From: an uncultured Ignavibacteriota bacterium
GTDB lineage: Bacteria; Bacteroidota; Ignavibacteria; UBA10030; UBA8401
DNA: 64,000 nucleotides
Assembly: GCA_903884005.1 (NCBI GenBank)
Contig: CAISDA010000063.1
Coordinates: forward strand, 57,952 to 121,951
Reading direction: 5' to 3'
The notes beneath the pieces are model-generated. The model was not told the DNA's origin. It saw only the letters and a program-made list of their open reading frames with translations, and searched no databases. A program made the position numbers and the translations under genes. Of the stretch, positions 26,053-35,022 are shown in pieces (the first letter of the stretch is position 1; every line of letters begins with the position of its first letter).

Positions 26053-28320
26053 TTAGTGAATCTGAGCTCCTGATGATCTCCGCGCCGCCGCATTCGATCG
26101 CAGCGTGGCCGGGTCCGCGTCCGCTGCTTCGATGCGAACTATGACTTCACGGCCGATAGGAACGACGCCGGTCGTTACCCTGTTGACCATCATCCCCTCG
26201 TCATACTCAGGGCTCATCTCTGCACCGTTCACGGATGCATGCGCCGAACGTTTTGTGCACGGGATCTCGACCACATACGACCGTTCCTGCACTTGTCCGT
26301 CATATGAACCCACTGCAGGCCGGATCGTGATCTCGTGCCGGTTGTGCGCTCGTGCATACACGATCGCGGTCGCCGCATGCTTCCCCTTCAAATATTCATT
26401 GGACACGCCGTCGTCTTCATACAGTGTGACCGTATCCCGGCATGCATCCGGCCCGGGGAACGTTCGAATGACGACCCGCTTCAACGGCTCCGTCGCCATC
26501 CGTTTCGTGTACTGCTGAAGCGGCACCGGCACGCCGGCTTTTGCGTAGAGGGGAAATTCGTCGATATCCGCAAGGACGCTCATGAGTTTTTTTGAACCTT
26601 CAAATTGTTCGCCCGTAAACCAATTGTACCATCGGCCATCGGGGAACCAGATTTGCTGTGAAGCGACCTTCTTCGGACCGACCCCCGGCGATGTGATCGG
26701 CGCAGCGAGCAGTGCCGGGCCGAACATGTATTCCTGCGGCACGTGATAGGCGATCTCGGTTTCGGGATGGTCGATGTACATCGGGGCTGTCAATGGCACC
26801 ACGTCGGAAACCGAGTGCCAGGCGCTGCTGTAAATATACGGAAAGAGTTCCGAGCGCAAATGGAATGCGATGCGCTGTGAAACGGTGTAGATCGAGTCGC
26901 GTATCCACGGCCGCTTGTCCATTGTCGCATCGCGTGTGGAATGCAGACGCAGTGCGGCGCTCACCGCACCGAATTGCACCCACCGGCAATTTGTCTCCGG
27001 AAAGAAGCCGCCCATATGTCCGCCGATGTCATGCGACCAGAAAAAACAACCGACATTGCCCGCTGCAGCGGTGAAGGGAACTTCGAATTCAAGCATCGGC
27101 CAACGTGTGCCGGCGTCGCCGGAAAAATGGATCGGATTCCGGTGATCGCCCCATCCGCCCCACCGGCTGAATGAGATCCCCCGCTGTCCCTTTCGTCCGG
27201 CCTGCTGGAAGTAGAGATGATTCAACCATTCAAGATTGTTCAGTTCCGGATTGCCCCGCGTCGGCCCGAACTGCTGCCAGTCGACCCACCAGAAATCGAC
27301 GCCTTCTTTTTCCAGGGGATCGTGTGTATCGCGGAACAACGTCTCCATGTATTTTTTATCGGCGGCGTCGTAGGCAATGACGCTGTCCGGATGGTTCGCC
27401 GCATCAACACCCATGTCCTGCATGAATTTTTTATACATGTCTTCCTGATGCCCAACGCCGTCCGCTGGATGTAGGTTCAGCGTGACAGCCAGATTTTTTC
27501 CGTGGAACCATGTCAGCAGAGACTCGGCATCGGGCAGCAATTTCCGATTCCACGACCAGCCTGTCCACCCGTCCTTGTGCCAGTCCATATCCATGACCAT
27601 CACGTCCAGCGGAAAACCATGTGCGTCGTACTCGTCGACGATCTCCCGATATTCACTCGAGGTATAGGGCCAGTAGCGCGAATACCATGAACCGAGCACG
27701 TATTTGCGCGGCAGAGGAATGCTGCCGCTGATCGCTGCAAGATCTTTTAACGCCGCTTTATAGTCCGTGCCATACGCAAAGAAATACCAGTCCGTGCCTG
27801 CAGTGAGCGGACGCTGTTTCTCCCAATCGTCGGTGAGAAGGGGCCTGCGGCTGTCGTCGTGCATGTACCATCCGTCGCGAGAGAGCAGTCCGTCTTGTAT
27901 CGGCACCTCGCCCGCCACCTGGTCGAGCGTACGGTTCGTGCCGCCGAGATTGCGGCTCGAGCGCATGCCGGGTATCCATCGTGCTCCCCCCTTCACCGCC
28001 TTTACCATGATCTCAAGATTTTCAGAAGAAAATTGTTTGCCGTCGGGACGGTACACCACTTTCATCGCAGGTGTCTCGATGCAGGTCGTGCCGCCGGCGC
28101 TGGTCAACGAAAATTCATTCGACGCGGCATGTCTGTTCACCGCGAAGAGCGATCGGTCGTCGATGAAATTCCCTGCTGCGGAATATTCCATGCGGATGCA
28201 CCGGGGAGTGATGACGGTAAAGCGTGCGGAGGTTCGGACAACGACCGGATTCTCCGCTGCAGAACAGAAGGCTGCATTCACCGTCAGAAGCATGAATAGT
28301 ACGAATCGTTTCTTGATCAT
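26053..28320 (-). CDS. GH31 family glycosidase, exported
   Basis: I take the ATG at 28320, giving a signal peptide MIKKRFVLFMLLTV... CSAA. The longer open frame to 28557 overlaps the next gene and has no coding character. The 755-residue protein has the GH31 layout: an N-terminal beta domain, then the barrel with LGSWYSRYWPYTSSEYREIV and PLDVMVMDMDWHKDGWTGW. The nucleophile candidate is the aspartate in FWWVDWQQFGP, and the acid candidate lies in HFSGDAGTRWPML. SFSRWGGWGDHRNP and GCFFWSHDIGGHMGG are further family motifs. Members cleave alpha-glucosides, alpha-xylosides or related sugars; the exact specificity is unclear. It probably acts in the periplasm or at the surface on imported polysaccharide. 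Confidence 0.9.
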   Translation of the reverse strand: MIKKRFVLFMLLTVNAAFCSAAENPVVVRTSARFTVITPRCIRMEYSAAGNFIDDRSLFAVNRHAASNEFSLTSAGGTTCIETPAMKVVYRPDGKQFSSENLEIMVKAVKGGARWIPGMRSSRNLGGTNRTLDQVAGEVPIQDGLLSRDGWYMHDDSRRPLLTDDWEKQRPLTAGTDWYFFAYGTDYKAALKDLAAISGSIPLPRKYVLGSWYSRYWPYTSSEYREIVDEYDAHGFPLDVMVMDMDWHKDGWTGWSWNRKLLPDAESLLTWFHGKNLAVTLNLHPADGVGHQEDMYKKFMQDMGVDAANHPDSVIAYDAADKKYMETLFRDTHDPLEKEGVDFWWVDWQQFGPTRGNPELNNLEWLNHLYFQQAGRKGQRGISFSRWGGWGDHRNPIHFSGDAGTRWPMLEFEVPFTAAAGNVGCFFWSHDIGGHMGGFFPETNCRWVQFGAVSAALRLHSTRDATMDKRPWIRDSIYTVSQRIAFHLRSELFPYIYSSAWHSVSDVVPLTAPMYIDHPETEIAYHVPQEYMFGPALLAAPITSPGVGPKKVASQQIWFPDGRWYNWFTGEQFEGSKKLMSVLADIDEFPLYAKAGVPVPLQQYTKRMATEPLKRVVIRTFPGPDACRDTVTLYEDDGVSNEYLKGKHAATAIVYARAHNRHEITIRPAVGSYDGQVQERSYVVEIPCTKRSAHASVNGAEMSPEYDEGMMVNRVTTGVVPIGREVIVRIEAADADPATLRSNAAARRSSGAQIH

Positions 28321-28382
28321 GATGCGTCCGTGGTTAGTGTCGGTAACAGTGTCGGCGAGTGGATGCGCGTGGATGCGCGCGC

Positions 28383-29366
28383 TCAAATCCGGCGTGATAA
28401 TTCTTCGGGTATATGCTCCAGAGGTACTACATGCTGCGCCAGCCCGAGCGTGACGACATTCTGCGGCATCTGCGGCGAGATCGAGGCCGACGGATCCTGC
28501 ACGATGGTGGTTCCTTTGCCGATCTTCACATGGCCACATCCGACCGACGCGTCGCATCCCGTTCCGCCCAAGACCACTCCAATAGCGTGTGTGCCGTAAG
28601 CAGCCGCAAGGCTGCGGAAGAGGGGATCTGCCGATGGCCGGAGAAAATTTTCAGGCGGCGTCGATAACAAACGTATCACAGGCCCCTCGGGATCAACGGT
28701 CATGTGCTTGTCTCCCGGCGCGACGTAGATCGTGCCTCGTTCGACCCGCTCCCCGTCCGCGGGAATGACGACAGGCAGCGGCGTCTCCATCTGTATCTGG
28801 TCCGCCAATGCCTCTGAAGCCCACCCCGGGCCGTGAAGCACAATGAAATAGGACGCGCGTTCCGGATGTTCTATCCTCTTGAACAGCGTGCGTATCACGG
28901 CCGCTCCGCTCGTGCCCGCGACGATCCCGACACCCGAATATCCCAATTCCTTCGATCGCTTATGGATCGCGATCTTATCAATGATGCTGGGGGTGACTCG
29001 CTGAAATTTTTTCTGCTCGATATCCGTGATGACATCAATGATGCCCTGTGGTTTGATCGGTTTCACAAGATAGGCATCGGCGCCTGCGTCGAGCACCTTC
29101 ACGCGGGCGTCGGCCGACTCCATGCTTGTGATCATAATGATCACCGGCACTGGCTGCACATGGGCGCGTATCCATTGTATGAGGCCGAGCCCGTCGAGCT
29201 CGGGCATGAGCCAGTCTGTCAGCACAATATCCATCGGCGATGTTGTAAGGATCTCCGCGGCCTGCTTTCCGTCGCGCGCCGTTGTCACCGAGTGGCCTTT
29301 ACTGCTGAGCGTTGTGCGCAGAATTGAAACGACCGTGACGACATCATCGACAACGAGTATGTTCAT
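28383..29366 (-). CDS. Receiver-CheB fusion, catalytic serine possibly replaced
   Basis: The 327-residue protein joins a receiver (about 1-120) with phospho-acceptor D51 in DIVLTDWLMPELDG to a CheB methylesterase-like domain (about 140-325). The expected catalytic motif GASTGG is altered to AGTSGA (residues 150-155), so threonine 152 stands where the serine nucleophile should be, with serine one place later. The histidine (H178 in VLHGPGW) and aspartate (D272 in GTGCDASVG) are present. It overlaps the kinase gene upstream by four bases and has no CheR or chemoreceptor near it, so it may be a signalling adaptor and not a chemotaxis esterase. Confidence 0.8.
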   Translation of the reverse strand: MNILVVDDVVTVVSILRTTLSSKGHSVTTARDGKQAAEILTTSPMDIVLTDWLMPELDGLGLIQWIRAHVQPVPVIIMITSMESADARVKVLDAGADAYLVKPIKPQGIIDVITDIEQKKFQRVTPSIIDKIAIHKRSKELGYSGVGIVAGTSGAAVIRTLFKRIEHPERASYFIVLHGPGWASEALADQIQMETPLPVVIPADGERVERGTIYVAPGDKHMTVDPEGPVIRLLSTPPENFLRPSADPLFRSLAAAYGTHAIGVVLGGTGCDASVGCGHVKIGKGTTIVQDPSASISPQMPQNVVTLGLAQHVVPLEHIPEELSRRI

Positions 29367-30913
29367 GGTTGGTCCCTTATTGAAAAATTCGGTTGTGTCT
29401 CGGCCCCTGCTTCGCCGACGAAGGACAGCAGCGTTTCAAATTGCGTTTGCAGTTCTTTCATGCATGCGCGAGCCGTCATGAAATCGTTCTGTTCGCACGC
29501 GGTTTCAAGATCGCCGGCATACGTGCTCAGTGCACGGCAGCACACGCTGGCAGACCCGCCTTTAATGCCGTGGGCGAGCCGCGAGGCATTTTTCCGGTCG
29601 CCTGCAGCGATGTACGCTTCCAGCATCCCGAACATGTTCGGCAGTTCGCTCACAAACTCGCTCAGGATCATGCGTAAATTTTCTTCGTCTCCGAGGAGTA
29701 TTGCAAGCAGCTCTTCATGATTATAGATATCAATCTTCGAGGATGTGGGAGTATCTATGGAACCTCCGGATTCCGGAGACGACGGTTGTTTCGGTTTCTT
29801 CAATGAAAGATGTTTTTCCAGTACGGTTCGCAGGTCCTGACGGTTGATCGGTTTTGTGAGATACTCATCCATGCCTGCTGCGAGACATTTTTCCCTGTCG
29901 CCCAGAATTGCATACGCGGTGAGCCCGACGATCGGGACGGTGCTCCCGGTGCCGCGTATAATTTTTGTCGCTGTGAGGCCGTCCAATTCCGGCATTTGCA
30001 CGTCCATTATTATTAAATCGTAACACCCCGTTCCGGCTGCTTGTACTGCCTCGTGTCCGTTTTCTACGACATCCACGGCGCTGAATCCGAGTTTTTCAAG
30101 AATTGCTCGTGCTACCTTTTGGTTCGTCGGAAAATCTTCGACCAGAAGCAGGCGCGCGTCGTACCGGACGTTAGGGTCGCGCAATGTCGATTGGGCGGAC
30201 GTCTGTAGAGTGGTTGCCGCAGATGCACCCCGCCGCAGCCTCTTGGTGAATGCAGCCGTGCACCAAAACGTACTCCCTACGCCCGACACACTTTCTGCAC
30301 CGATGGCGCCTCCCATCAACTCGGCGAGATGTTTTGTGATTGTCAGTCCAAGGCCTCTCCCGTCGAATATCCGGAGTGGCGATTCACCGCCCTTCGTGAA
30401 CGACAGCACTAATCGTCCTTTCTCCTCCTCGCTCATACCGATCCCCGTATCGGTTACCGAAAACAGCACGACGGAACTGTCGGCATATTCCTGGCTCTTT
30501 TCAATGCCGAGCGTCACACTCCCTGCAGCGGTAAATTGTATCGCGTTGCCAATCAGGTTTGTGAGTATTTGTTTGAGCCGCTGCGGGTCGCCCTGATATG
30601 TGGAAGAGCCGGCGAGCATATTTTCGATGATGAGATCCAGACCCTTGACATCGGCACTCGGCTTGAGAAGGGCAATCGTGTCTTCAACCACGGTCATGAT
30701 ATTGAAGTCGATTTTTTCGAGAACCAATGCACCCGCTTCAATCGTTGAAATGTCCACCATGTCGTTGACGATCGTCAGCAGCGACAAGCTTGAATCCCGG
30801 ATCGTCTTCATAGATGCCGACTGCTGCGTGGACAATGTGGTTCCTGCGAGCAAGTCGGTCGCGCCGAGAATGCCGGCCAGCAGCGTACGAATTTCTTGGC
30901 TCATAGGAAACAT
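29363..30913 (-). CDS. Hybrid sensor kinase-like protein lacking the H-box histidine
   Basis: The 516 residues have the order: start directly at the dimerisation helix, ATPase domain (about 100-225), receiver (about 253-370) and Hpt domain (about 395-500). The H-box reads MSQEIRTLLAGIL, where MSHEIRTPLNGIL is usual, so glutamine 6 replaces the phospho-accepting histidine. The ATPase boxes NLIGNAIQFT, DTGIGM and GRGLGL are intact, as are receiver D304 and Hpt H448 (RLAHGIKGGSAS). There is no sensor domain, and an in-frame stop lies just upstream. It may be phosphorylated by another kinase and pass phosphate through its receiver and Hpt to the coupled receiver-CheB protein. Confidence 0.85.
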   Translation of the reverse strand: MFPMSQEIRTLLAGILGATDLLAGTTLSTQQSASMKTIRDSSLSLLTIVNDMVDISTIEAGALVLEKIDFNIMTVVEDTIALLKPSADVKGLDLIIENMLAGSSTYQGDPQRLKQILTNLIGNAIQFTAAGSVTLGIEKSQEYADSSVVLFSVTDTGIGMSEEEKGRLVLSFTKGGESPLRIFDGRGLGLTITKHLAELMGGAIGAESVSGVGSTFWCTAAFTKRLRRGASAATTLQTSAQSTLRDPNVRYDARLLLVEDFPTNQKVARAILEKLGFSAVDVVENGHEAVQAAGTGCYDLIIMDVQMPELDGLTATKIIRGTGSTVPIVGLTAYAILGDREKCLAAGMDEYLTKPINRQDLRTVLEKHLSLKKPKQPSSPESGGSIDTPTSSKIDIYNHEELLAILLGDEENLRMILSEFVSELPNMFGMLEAYIAAGDRKNASRLAHGIKGGSASVCCRALSTYAGDLETACEQNDFMTARACMKELQTQFETLLSFVGEAGAETQPNFSIRDQP

Positions 30914-31241
30914 CCGGAATGCCGATCCAAATTATTATTCGGAGAATGTGATCACACAGAAGACGTCTTGGGAATTGAAATTGAGGTCATTACCACAGCT
31001 CAACGATACACATATACTGCCGCCTCGTTATCGTCCGATTATCGCATTGATGAATCAGCACACGATTGCATGCAGATATCGGGGCAACACAATGCTTATT
31101 GTCAACAAATATCCAAGAAATATACCTCAAAATCAAGGCAGAATTCACCTCACGAGAATTCAGATTAAACTTTTTCACTCGTCAACCGACAATCACACTA
31201 GGAGTTCATTGTATGGTATGTATCGCGTGTGCGGAGGACGT
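30914..31241. promoter_or_regulatory. Divergent intergenic region with a candidate promoter
   Basis: This AT-rich 328-base region separates the minus-strand kinase from a plus-strand gene. TTGTCA at 31099-31104 and TATACC at 31121-31126, with 16 bases between, are a reasonable sigma-70-like promoter for the gene starting at 31242. An AGAATTC pair nearby is too weak to call an operator. Confidence 0.35.
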
Positions 31242-31955
31242 ATGGCTCGATTAAGTGTGGAAAGTTTTTTGAGCGCGGGATCGGACAGCGAACTGGCTCA
31301 ATATCGTATTTTATCGTCGCTCAAATCATATTCCGACGATTTCAATCATAATCGCCTGTATCCAGGCCTCATGGAACTGATCGAATTAAAAGCGTCGCTC
31401 GAGGCCCTCCTCGAAGAACAATCGAAATTTCTGGGCGGGCTCCCGCATTCGATAAAACGAATAGATCTCGAAAGGGCGGCATTGGAGTACGAGCAGATGG
31501 ACCTTTCCTGCGCTCCGGTGGATCATGTGATGAGTCTCATACAATGGGCTCTCGAACCGATCGGCAAGACCGTCGACGAAGGAGCTCTGATCTACGATTT
31601 TGTGGAAGAGAACCTGAGCATCAAGGAAGTGGGCATCCTCCCGCTCTATCATAACGACGGGTACTGCTTCATACCCGACAACCACAGTTCATTGTTATAT
31701 GTCCTTTCGTTCCATGTGACGGTCTACGAATCGGGGCAGGACAAATACCGTTCGCTGACAACACGCATGATCCGTTCACTCGATCTGTCATGTGTGCATA
31801 CGCCGCCCGAGTCGATCAAGCTTGATCTGATCGAAGAGCGTCACGACGCGCCCAATCCGGCCACATACGTCTGCGAGACGGATCTGGATTTTGCATTTGT
31901 CGAAACGATCCTTCCCGTCGCAAAAAGAAAATTGATGATGAGAGTAGCAGCCTGA
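31242..31955 (+). CDS. Conserved-looking protein of unknown function
   Basis: The ATG at 31242 follows GGAGG with four bases between, so this start is firm; a longer frame upstream antisense to the kinase gene is rejected. The 237-residue protein is soluble and acidic, with no signal peptide or membrane segment. The first half is helical (LKSYSDDFNHNRLYPGLMEL, ELKASLEALLEEQSKFLGG), the second more beta-rich (EVGILPLYHNDGYCFIPD, LLYVLSFHVTVYE). I recognise no domain. It stands alone between divergent and convergent genes and is closed by a strong hairpin, which suggests a single-gene transcript. Confidence 0.75.
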   Translation: MARLSVESFLSAGSDSELAQYRILSSLKSYSDDFNHNRLYPGLMELIELKASLEALLEEQSKFLGGLPHSIKRIDLERAALEYEQMDLSCAPVDHVMSLIQWALEPIGKTVDEGALIYDFVEENLSIKEVGILPLYHNDGYCFIPDNHSSLLYVLSFHVTVYESGQDKYRSLTTRMIRSLDLSCVHTPPESIKLDLIEERHDAPNPATYVCETDLDFAFVETILPVAKRKLMMRVAA

Positions 31956-31974
31956 GTGGCAGCACTCTCTCCAT

Positions 31975-32016
31975 GCACCGGCGAACGCAGTCAGTATGCT
32001 GTGCGTTCGCCGGTGC
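31975..32016 (+). terminator. Long perfect hairpin after the unknown gene
   Basis: GCACCGGCGAACGCA (31975-31989) and TGCGTTCGCCGGTGC (32002-32016) form a perfect 15-base stem with a 12-base loop 19 bases after the stop at 31955. There is no following T-run, so it may stabilise the 3' end or block transcription coming from htpG. Confidence 0.6.
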
Positions 32017-32027
32017 TGCATTATGAA

Positions 32028-32061
32028 AAAGGCGCCTCCACCCTGCGGTGGAAGCGCCTTT
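32028..32061 (-). terminator. Intrinsic terminator of htpG
   Basis: AAAGGCGC plus CTCCACC pairs with GGTGGAA plus GCGCCTTT around the loop CTGC. Read on the minus strand the stem is followed by TTTTTC, giving a classic intrinsic terminator 60 bases past the htpG stop. Confidence 0.8.
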
Positions 32062-32120
32062 GTGCTCTCTCTCACCCGCTCGGCCTCACGCACATGGCGT
32101 GCGGCAGCGGTCGGTTCATG

Positions 32121-34007
32121 CTATACGCCCGCAGTCTGCACAAGCAGCTGGTTGATCATGTTCGCGAATGCTATCGGGTCTTTCACCTTCGACCCCTCCG
32201 CGATCACCGCCTGGTCGTAGAGCAATTGCGCGTATGTCGCGATACGTGCATCATCCGCGTGTGCGTCAAATATTTTTTTCAGCGCGATCACCACCGGATG
32301 CTCTGTGTTCAGCTCAAGGATTCGATCGGTCTTCTTCACCTCTCCGCCCTGATTGATCTTCTGCATGATCCGCTCCATGTTGGCGCTCATGGCGTCCTTG
32401 TCGCTCACCAGACACGACGCACTTTCCTTCAGACGCGTCGACACCCGGACATCCTTGATCTGATCCAATGTCTTTTTCAGCACATCGAACAACGGCGCAT
32501 ATTCTTTTTGAGCTTCCTTGCTTTCCTTTTCCGAAGGCAGCGACACATCGCTCTTGTCTGCCGCCGTCAATTTTTTGCCGTCAAAGTCGGTCAGCGACGG
32601 CAGAATGAATTCGTCGATCGGATCCGTCATGAACAGCACGTCCCACCCTTTCGACTTGAATACCTCAAGATACGGCGTGTGCGCAACAAGGTCCCGGCTC
32701 TCGCCCGTGAGATAATAAATTTCCTTCTGGTCCTCGGGCATCGCCTCGACATACTGAGCAAGGGAGACAAATTTTTTCTCTTCCGTCTTCATGGATTCGA
32801 AGAGCATGAGCTTCGAGAGCTGTTCCCTGTTCGCATAGTCGTGGCTGAGCCCCTCTTTCAGGAACGCCCCGAATTCGTTGAAGAAGCTGACATAGTCGTC
32901 GTACGACGATGCCTTCATGTCCTCAAGATTTTTCAGGACGCTCTTCACGAGATTGTTCTTTATTTTTTCAAGCATCGGATTTTGCTGCAACATTTCGCGC
33001 GACACGTTCAGCGGAAGATCCGAACAATCGACAACGCCCTTGACGAACCGCATGTACTGCGGGAGCAATTGTTCGCAGTGGTCCATCACGAGCACCCGGC
33101 GGATGTAGAGCTTCGGCCCGGATTTCACTTCGCCGAACATCATGTCGAACGGTTTTTTGGACGGCAGGAACAGCAGCACTTTGAATTCAAGAACGCCTTC
33201 GCCGGTATAATGGATCACGCGGGCGGGTTCGTTAAAATCGTTCGAGATCTGCTTGTAGAAGTGCTCGTATTCCTCTTTCGTCACTTCGCTCTTCGGCCGC
33301 AGCCACAGCGCCTTCCTCGAATTGAGCGTCTCTTCCGTAACGGTCTTGGTCTTCTGCTCGTCTTCGGTTTCCTCGTCCATCACGATCGGATGCTCGATAA
33401 AATCCGAAAATTCCTTCACGAGTGAGCGGATCTTCCATGGCTCCACAAATTCCTTTTCCTCGGATTTTAAATGAAGGATCACGTCGGTCCCGCGCGACAT
33501 TTTTTCGCACGGCTCTATCGTATATTCGCCCTGGCCGTCGGACACCCATCGGACGCCGTCGGTCTGCCCGGCACCGCGCGTGGTCACCGTAACAGTGTCC
33601 GCCACCATGAACGCCGAATAAAATCCGACACCGAACTGCCCGATCAGTTCCGGCCGCGACGAGGCATCGGCGGATTTCAGTTGATCGAGAAACTCTTTCG
33701 TTCCGGATTTTGCGATCGTCCCGAGATTCTCAATGACCGCTTCCCTCGTCATGCCCACGCCGTTGTCTGAAATTGTCAGCGTCGAGTTCTGCGGATCCAC
33801 ACTGATCTTGATCTTCCATTCCCTGTTATTTTCGAGCACCGCTTCGTTGGTCAACGAATCGAATCTCATTTTATCGATCGCATCGCTGGCATTGCTGATC
33901 ATTTCGCGAAGAAAGACTTCCTTGTGCGAATACAGCGAATGCGTGATGAGATTCAGGATTTGTTTCAGTTCGCTCTTGAATTCCATTTTTTGCGCTTGTT
34001 CAGCCAT
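32121..34007 (-). CDS. htpG: Chaperone HtpG (bacterial Hsp90)
   Basis: The 628-residue protein is full length for HtpG. The N-terminal ATPase has FLREMISNASDAIDK, TISDNGVGMTREAVIENLGT and IGQFGVGFYSAFMVAD. The middle domain includes YVSFFNEFGAFLKEGL and RYMRFVKGVVDCSDLPLNVSRE, with the catalytic-loop arginine in the last of these. The C-terminal dimerisation domain follows without a eukaryotic MEEVD end. It refolds or remodels client proteins in the cytoplasm under stress. It has its own terminator and a 200-base upstream region with a tandem repeat. No HrcA/CIRCE-type site was recognised. Confidence 0.97.
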   Translation of the reverse strand: MAEQAQKMEFKSELKQILNLITHSLYSHKEVFLREMISNASDAIDKMRFDSLTNEAVLENNREWKIKISVDPQNSTLTISDNGVGMTREAVIENLGTIAKSGTKEFLDQLKSADASSRPELIGQFGVGFYSAFMVADTVTVTTRGAGQTDGVRWVSDGQGEYTIEPCEKMSRGTDVILHLKSEEKEFVEPWKIRSLVKEFSDFIEHPIVMDEETEDEQKTKTVTEETLNSRKALWLRPKSEVTKEEYEHFYKQISNDFNEPARVIHYTGEGVLEFKVLLFLPSKKPFDMMFGEVKSGPKLYIRRVLVMDHCEQLLPQYMRFVKGVVDCSDLPLNVSREMLQQNPMLEKIKNNLVKSVLKNLEDMKASSYDDYVSFFNEFGAFLKEGLSHDYANREQLSKLMLFESMKTEEKKFVSLAQYVEAMPEDQKEIYYLTGESRDLVAHTPYLEVFKSKGWDVLFMTDPIDEFILPSLTDFDGKKLTAADKSDVSLPSEKESKEAQKEYAPLFDVLKKTLDQIKDVRVSTRLKESASCLVSDKDAMSANMERIMQKINQGGEVKKTDRILELNTEHPVVIALKKIFDAHADDARIATYAQLLYDQAVIAEGSKVKDPIAFANMINQLLVQTAGV

Positions 34008-34094
34008 CGTTCCCTGTCCTCTACTGTTGGTGTTGGATATCGCTCACGATTGTTTCTGATTGATTATAAAGTTAGGCAAGAATTTCCTGATAGG

Positions 34095-34183
34095 CAAGCG
34101 GCATGAGAATGCTGCATTGACAATGCTGCGATGACAAGCGGCATGAGAATGCTGCATTGACAATGCTGCGATGACAAGCGGCA
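34095..34183. repeat. 40-base tandem repeat upstream of htpG
   Basis: Two identical 40-base units start at 34095 and 34135 (each CAAGCGGCATGAGAATGCTG, then CATTGACAATGCTGCGATGA), and a third partial copy starts at 34175. They lie between the pgl stop (34209) and the htpG start, so they sit in the htpG leader or promoter region. Copy number may vary between strains. Confidence 0.85.
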
Positions 34184-34208
34184 CGAACAGTCGCAGCGAT
34201 GAAAAGGG

Positions 34209-34973
34209 TTATAGCTCTGAAAGGAGTAATTCGGCGGCTTCGCTGTCCAGCATCCATCGGAGATTGCCGTTTTCGGGACGGATCAGCGATGCAGGCAGTT
34301 CCACCGCAGGCCCGGCGGCCGTCATCAGCCGGTGAACAATAGAGGCCTTGCTTTTTCCTGAGACGAGAAAGATCACCTCGCGCGCCCGGTTGATAATGGG
34401 AAACGTGAGCGTTGTGCGCCACGAACCGTACCACGGCACATGCACAGCCCGAACAGACCGCAACGTTTCCTCAACGGCATCCGTACCCGGAAAGAGCGAC
34501 GCCGTGTGGCCATCTTTACCGAGGCCCAGCAGTATAAGATCGAATGTATTGATTTTAGCCTGAAAAATTGCCGCCAGTTCTTCGTCGTACATCGCTGCAG
34601 CGTCTTCAGCCGGCACCTCCCCGCGCATGCGGTGAACATTAACCGCCGGGATCGGCACGTGAGAGATCAATTCAGCATAGACCATCCGGTAGTTGCTGTC
34701 AGAATCGGTCGGCGGAACCATCCGTTCATCACCGAAAAACAAATGCACCCGGTCCCAATCGATCTCCATTTTCTGTGAACCGCTGCCCACCAGTCGATAC
34801 ACACGGCGAGGCGTGCCGCCGCCGGCGAGAGCGATATGACACAACGCCCTCTTGCTCAGAACATTAGATACGATCTGAAGAAATTCTGCGGCGGCGGCCT
34901 CTTCCAGTTCACTCCGTGATCCAGAAACCATTACGTTGTCGTGCAATGGTGAATGTCGTGTTGGTGAATTCAT
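34209..34973 (-). CDS. pgl: 6-phosphogluconolactonase
   Basis: The 254-residue protein belongs to the DevB/NagB-like lactonase family. It shows HIALAGGGTPRRVYRL, the motif FFGDERMVPPTDSDSNYRM, and LLGLGKDGHTASLFPGTDA with the conserved histidine. It hydrolyses 6-phosphogluconolactone to 6-phosphogluconate in the oxidative pentose phosphate pathway in the cytoplasm. Neighbouring genes are htpG downstream and a small YtxH-like gene upstream, so no zwf or gnd operon is visible here. A second in-frame ATG 14 codons in (MVSGSRSEL) is an alternative start. Confidence 0.93.
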   Translation of the reverse strand: MNSPTRHSPLHDNVMVSGSRSELEEAAAAEFLQIVSNVLSKRALCHIALAGGGTPRRVYRLVGSGSQKMEIDWDRVHLFFGDERMVPPTDSDSNYRMVYAELISHVPIPAVNVHRMRGEVPAEDAAAMYDEELAAIFQAKINTFDLILLGLGKDGHTASLFPGTDAVEETLRSVRAVHVPWYGSWRTTLTFPIINRAREVIFLVSGKSKASIVHRLMTAAGPAVELPASLIRPENGNLRWMLDSEAAELLLSEL

Positions 34974-35022
34974 GGATCAACAATGGCACCTTATGTAAAG
35001 ATTTTTTTTAGTTAGAGTATGG

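Noticed and set aside
28321..28557. N-terminal extension of the GH31 gene
   Set aside because: It overlaps the receiver-CheB gene by about 175 bases and precedes a clear signal peptide starting at 28320.
31956..33425. 489-codon plus-strand open frame opposite htpG
   Set aside because: htpG on the minus strand is unmistakable; the opposite frame is rich in histidine, arginine and leucine without domain signals.
34095..34183. CRISPR-like array
   Set aside because: The 40-base units are directly adjacent with no spacers and there are only two full copies; no cas genes are present.
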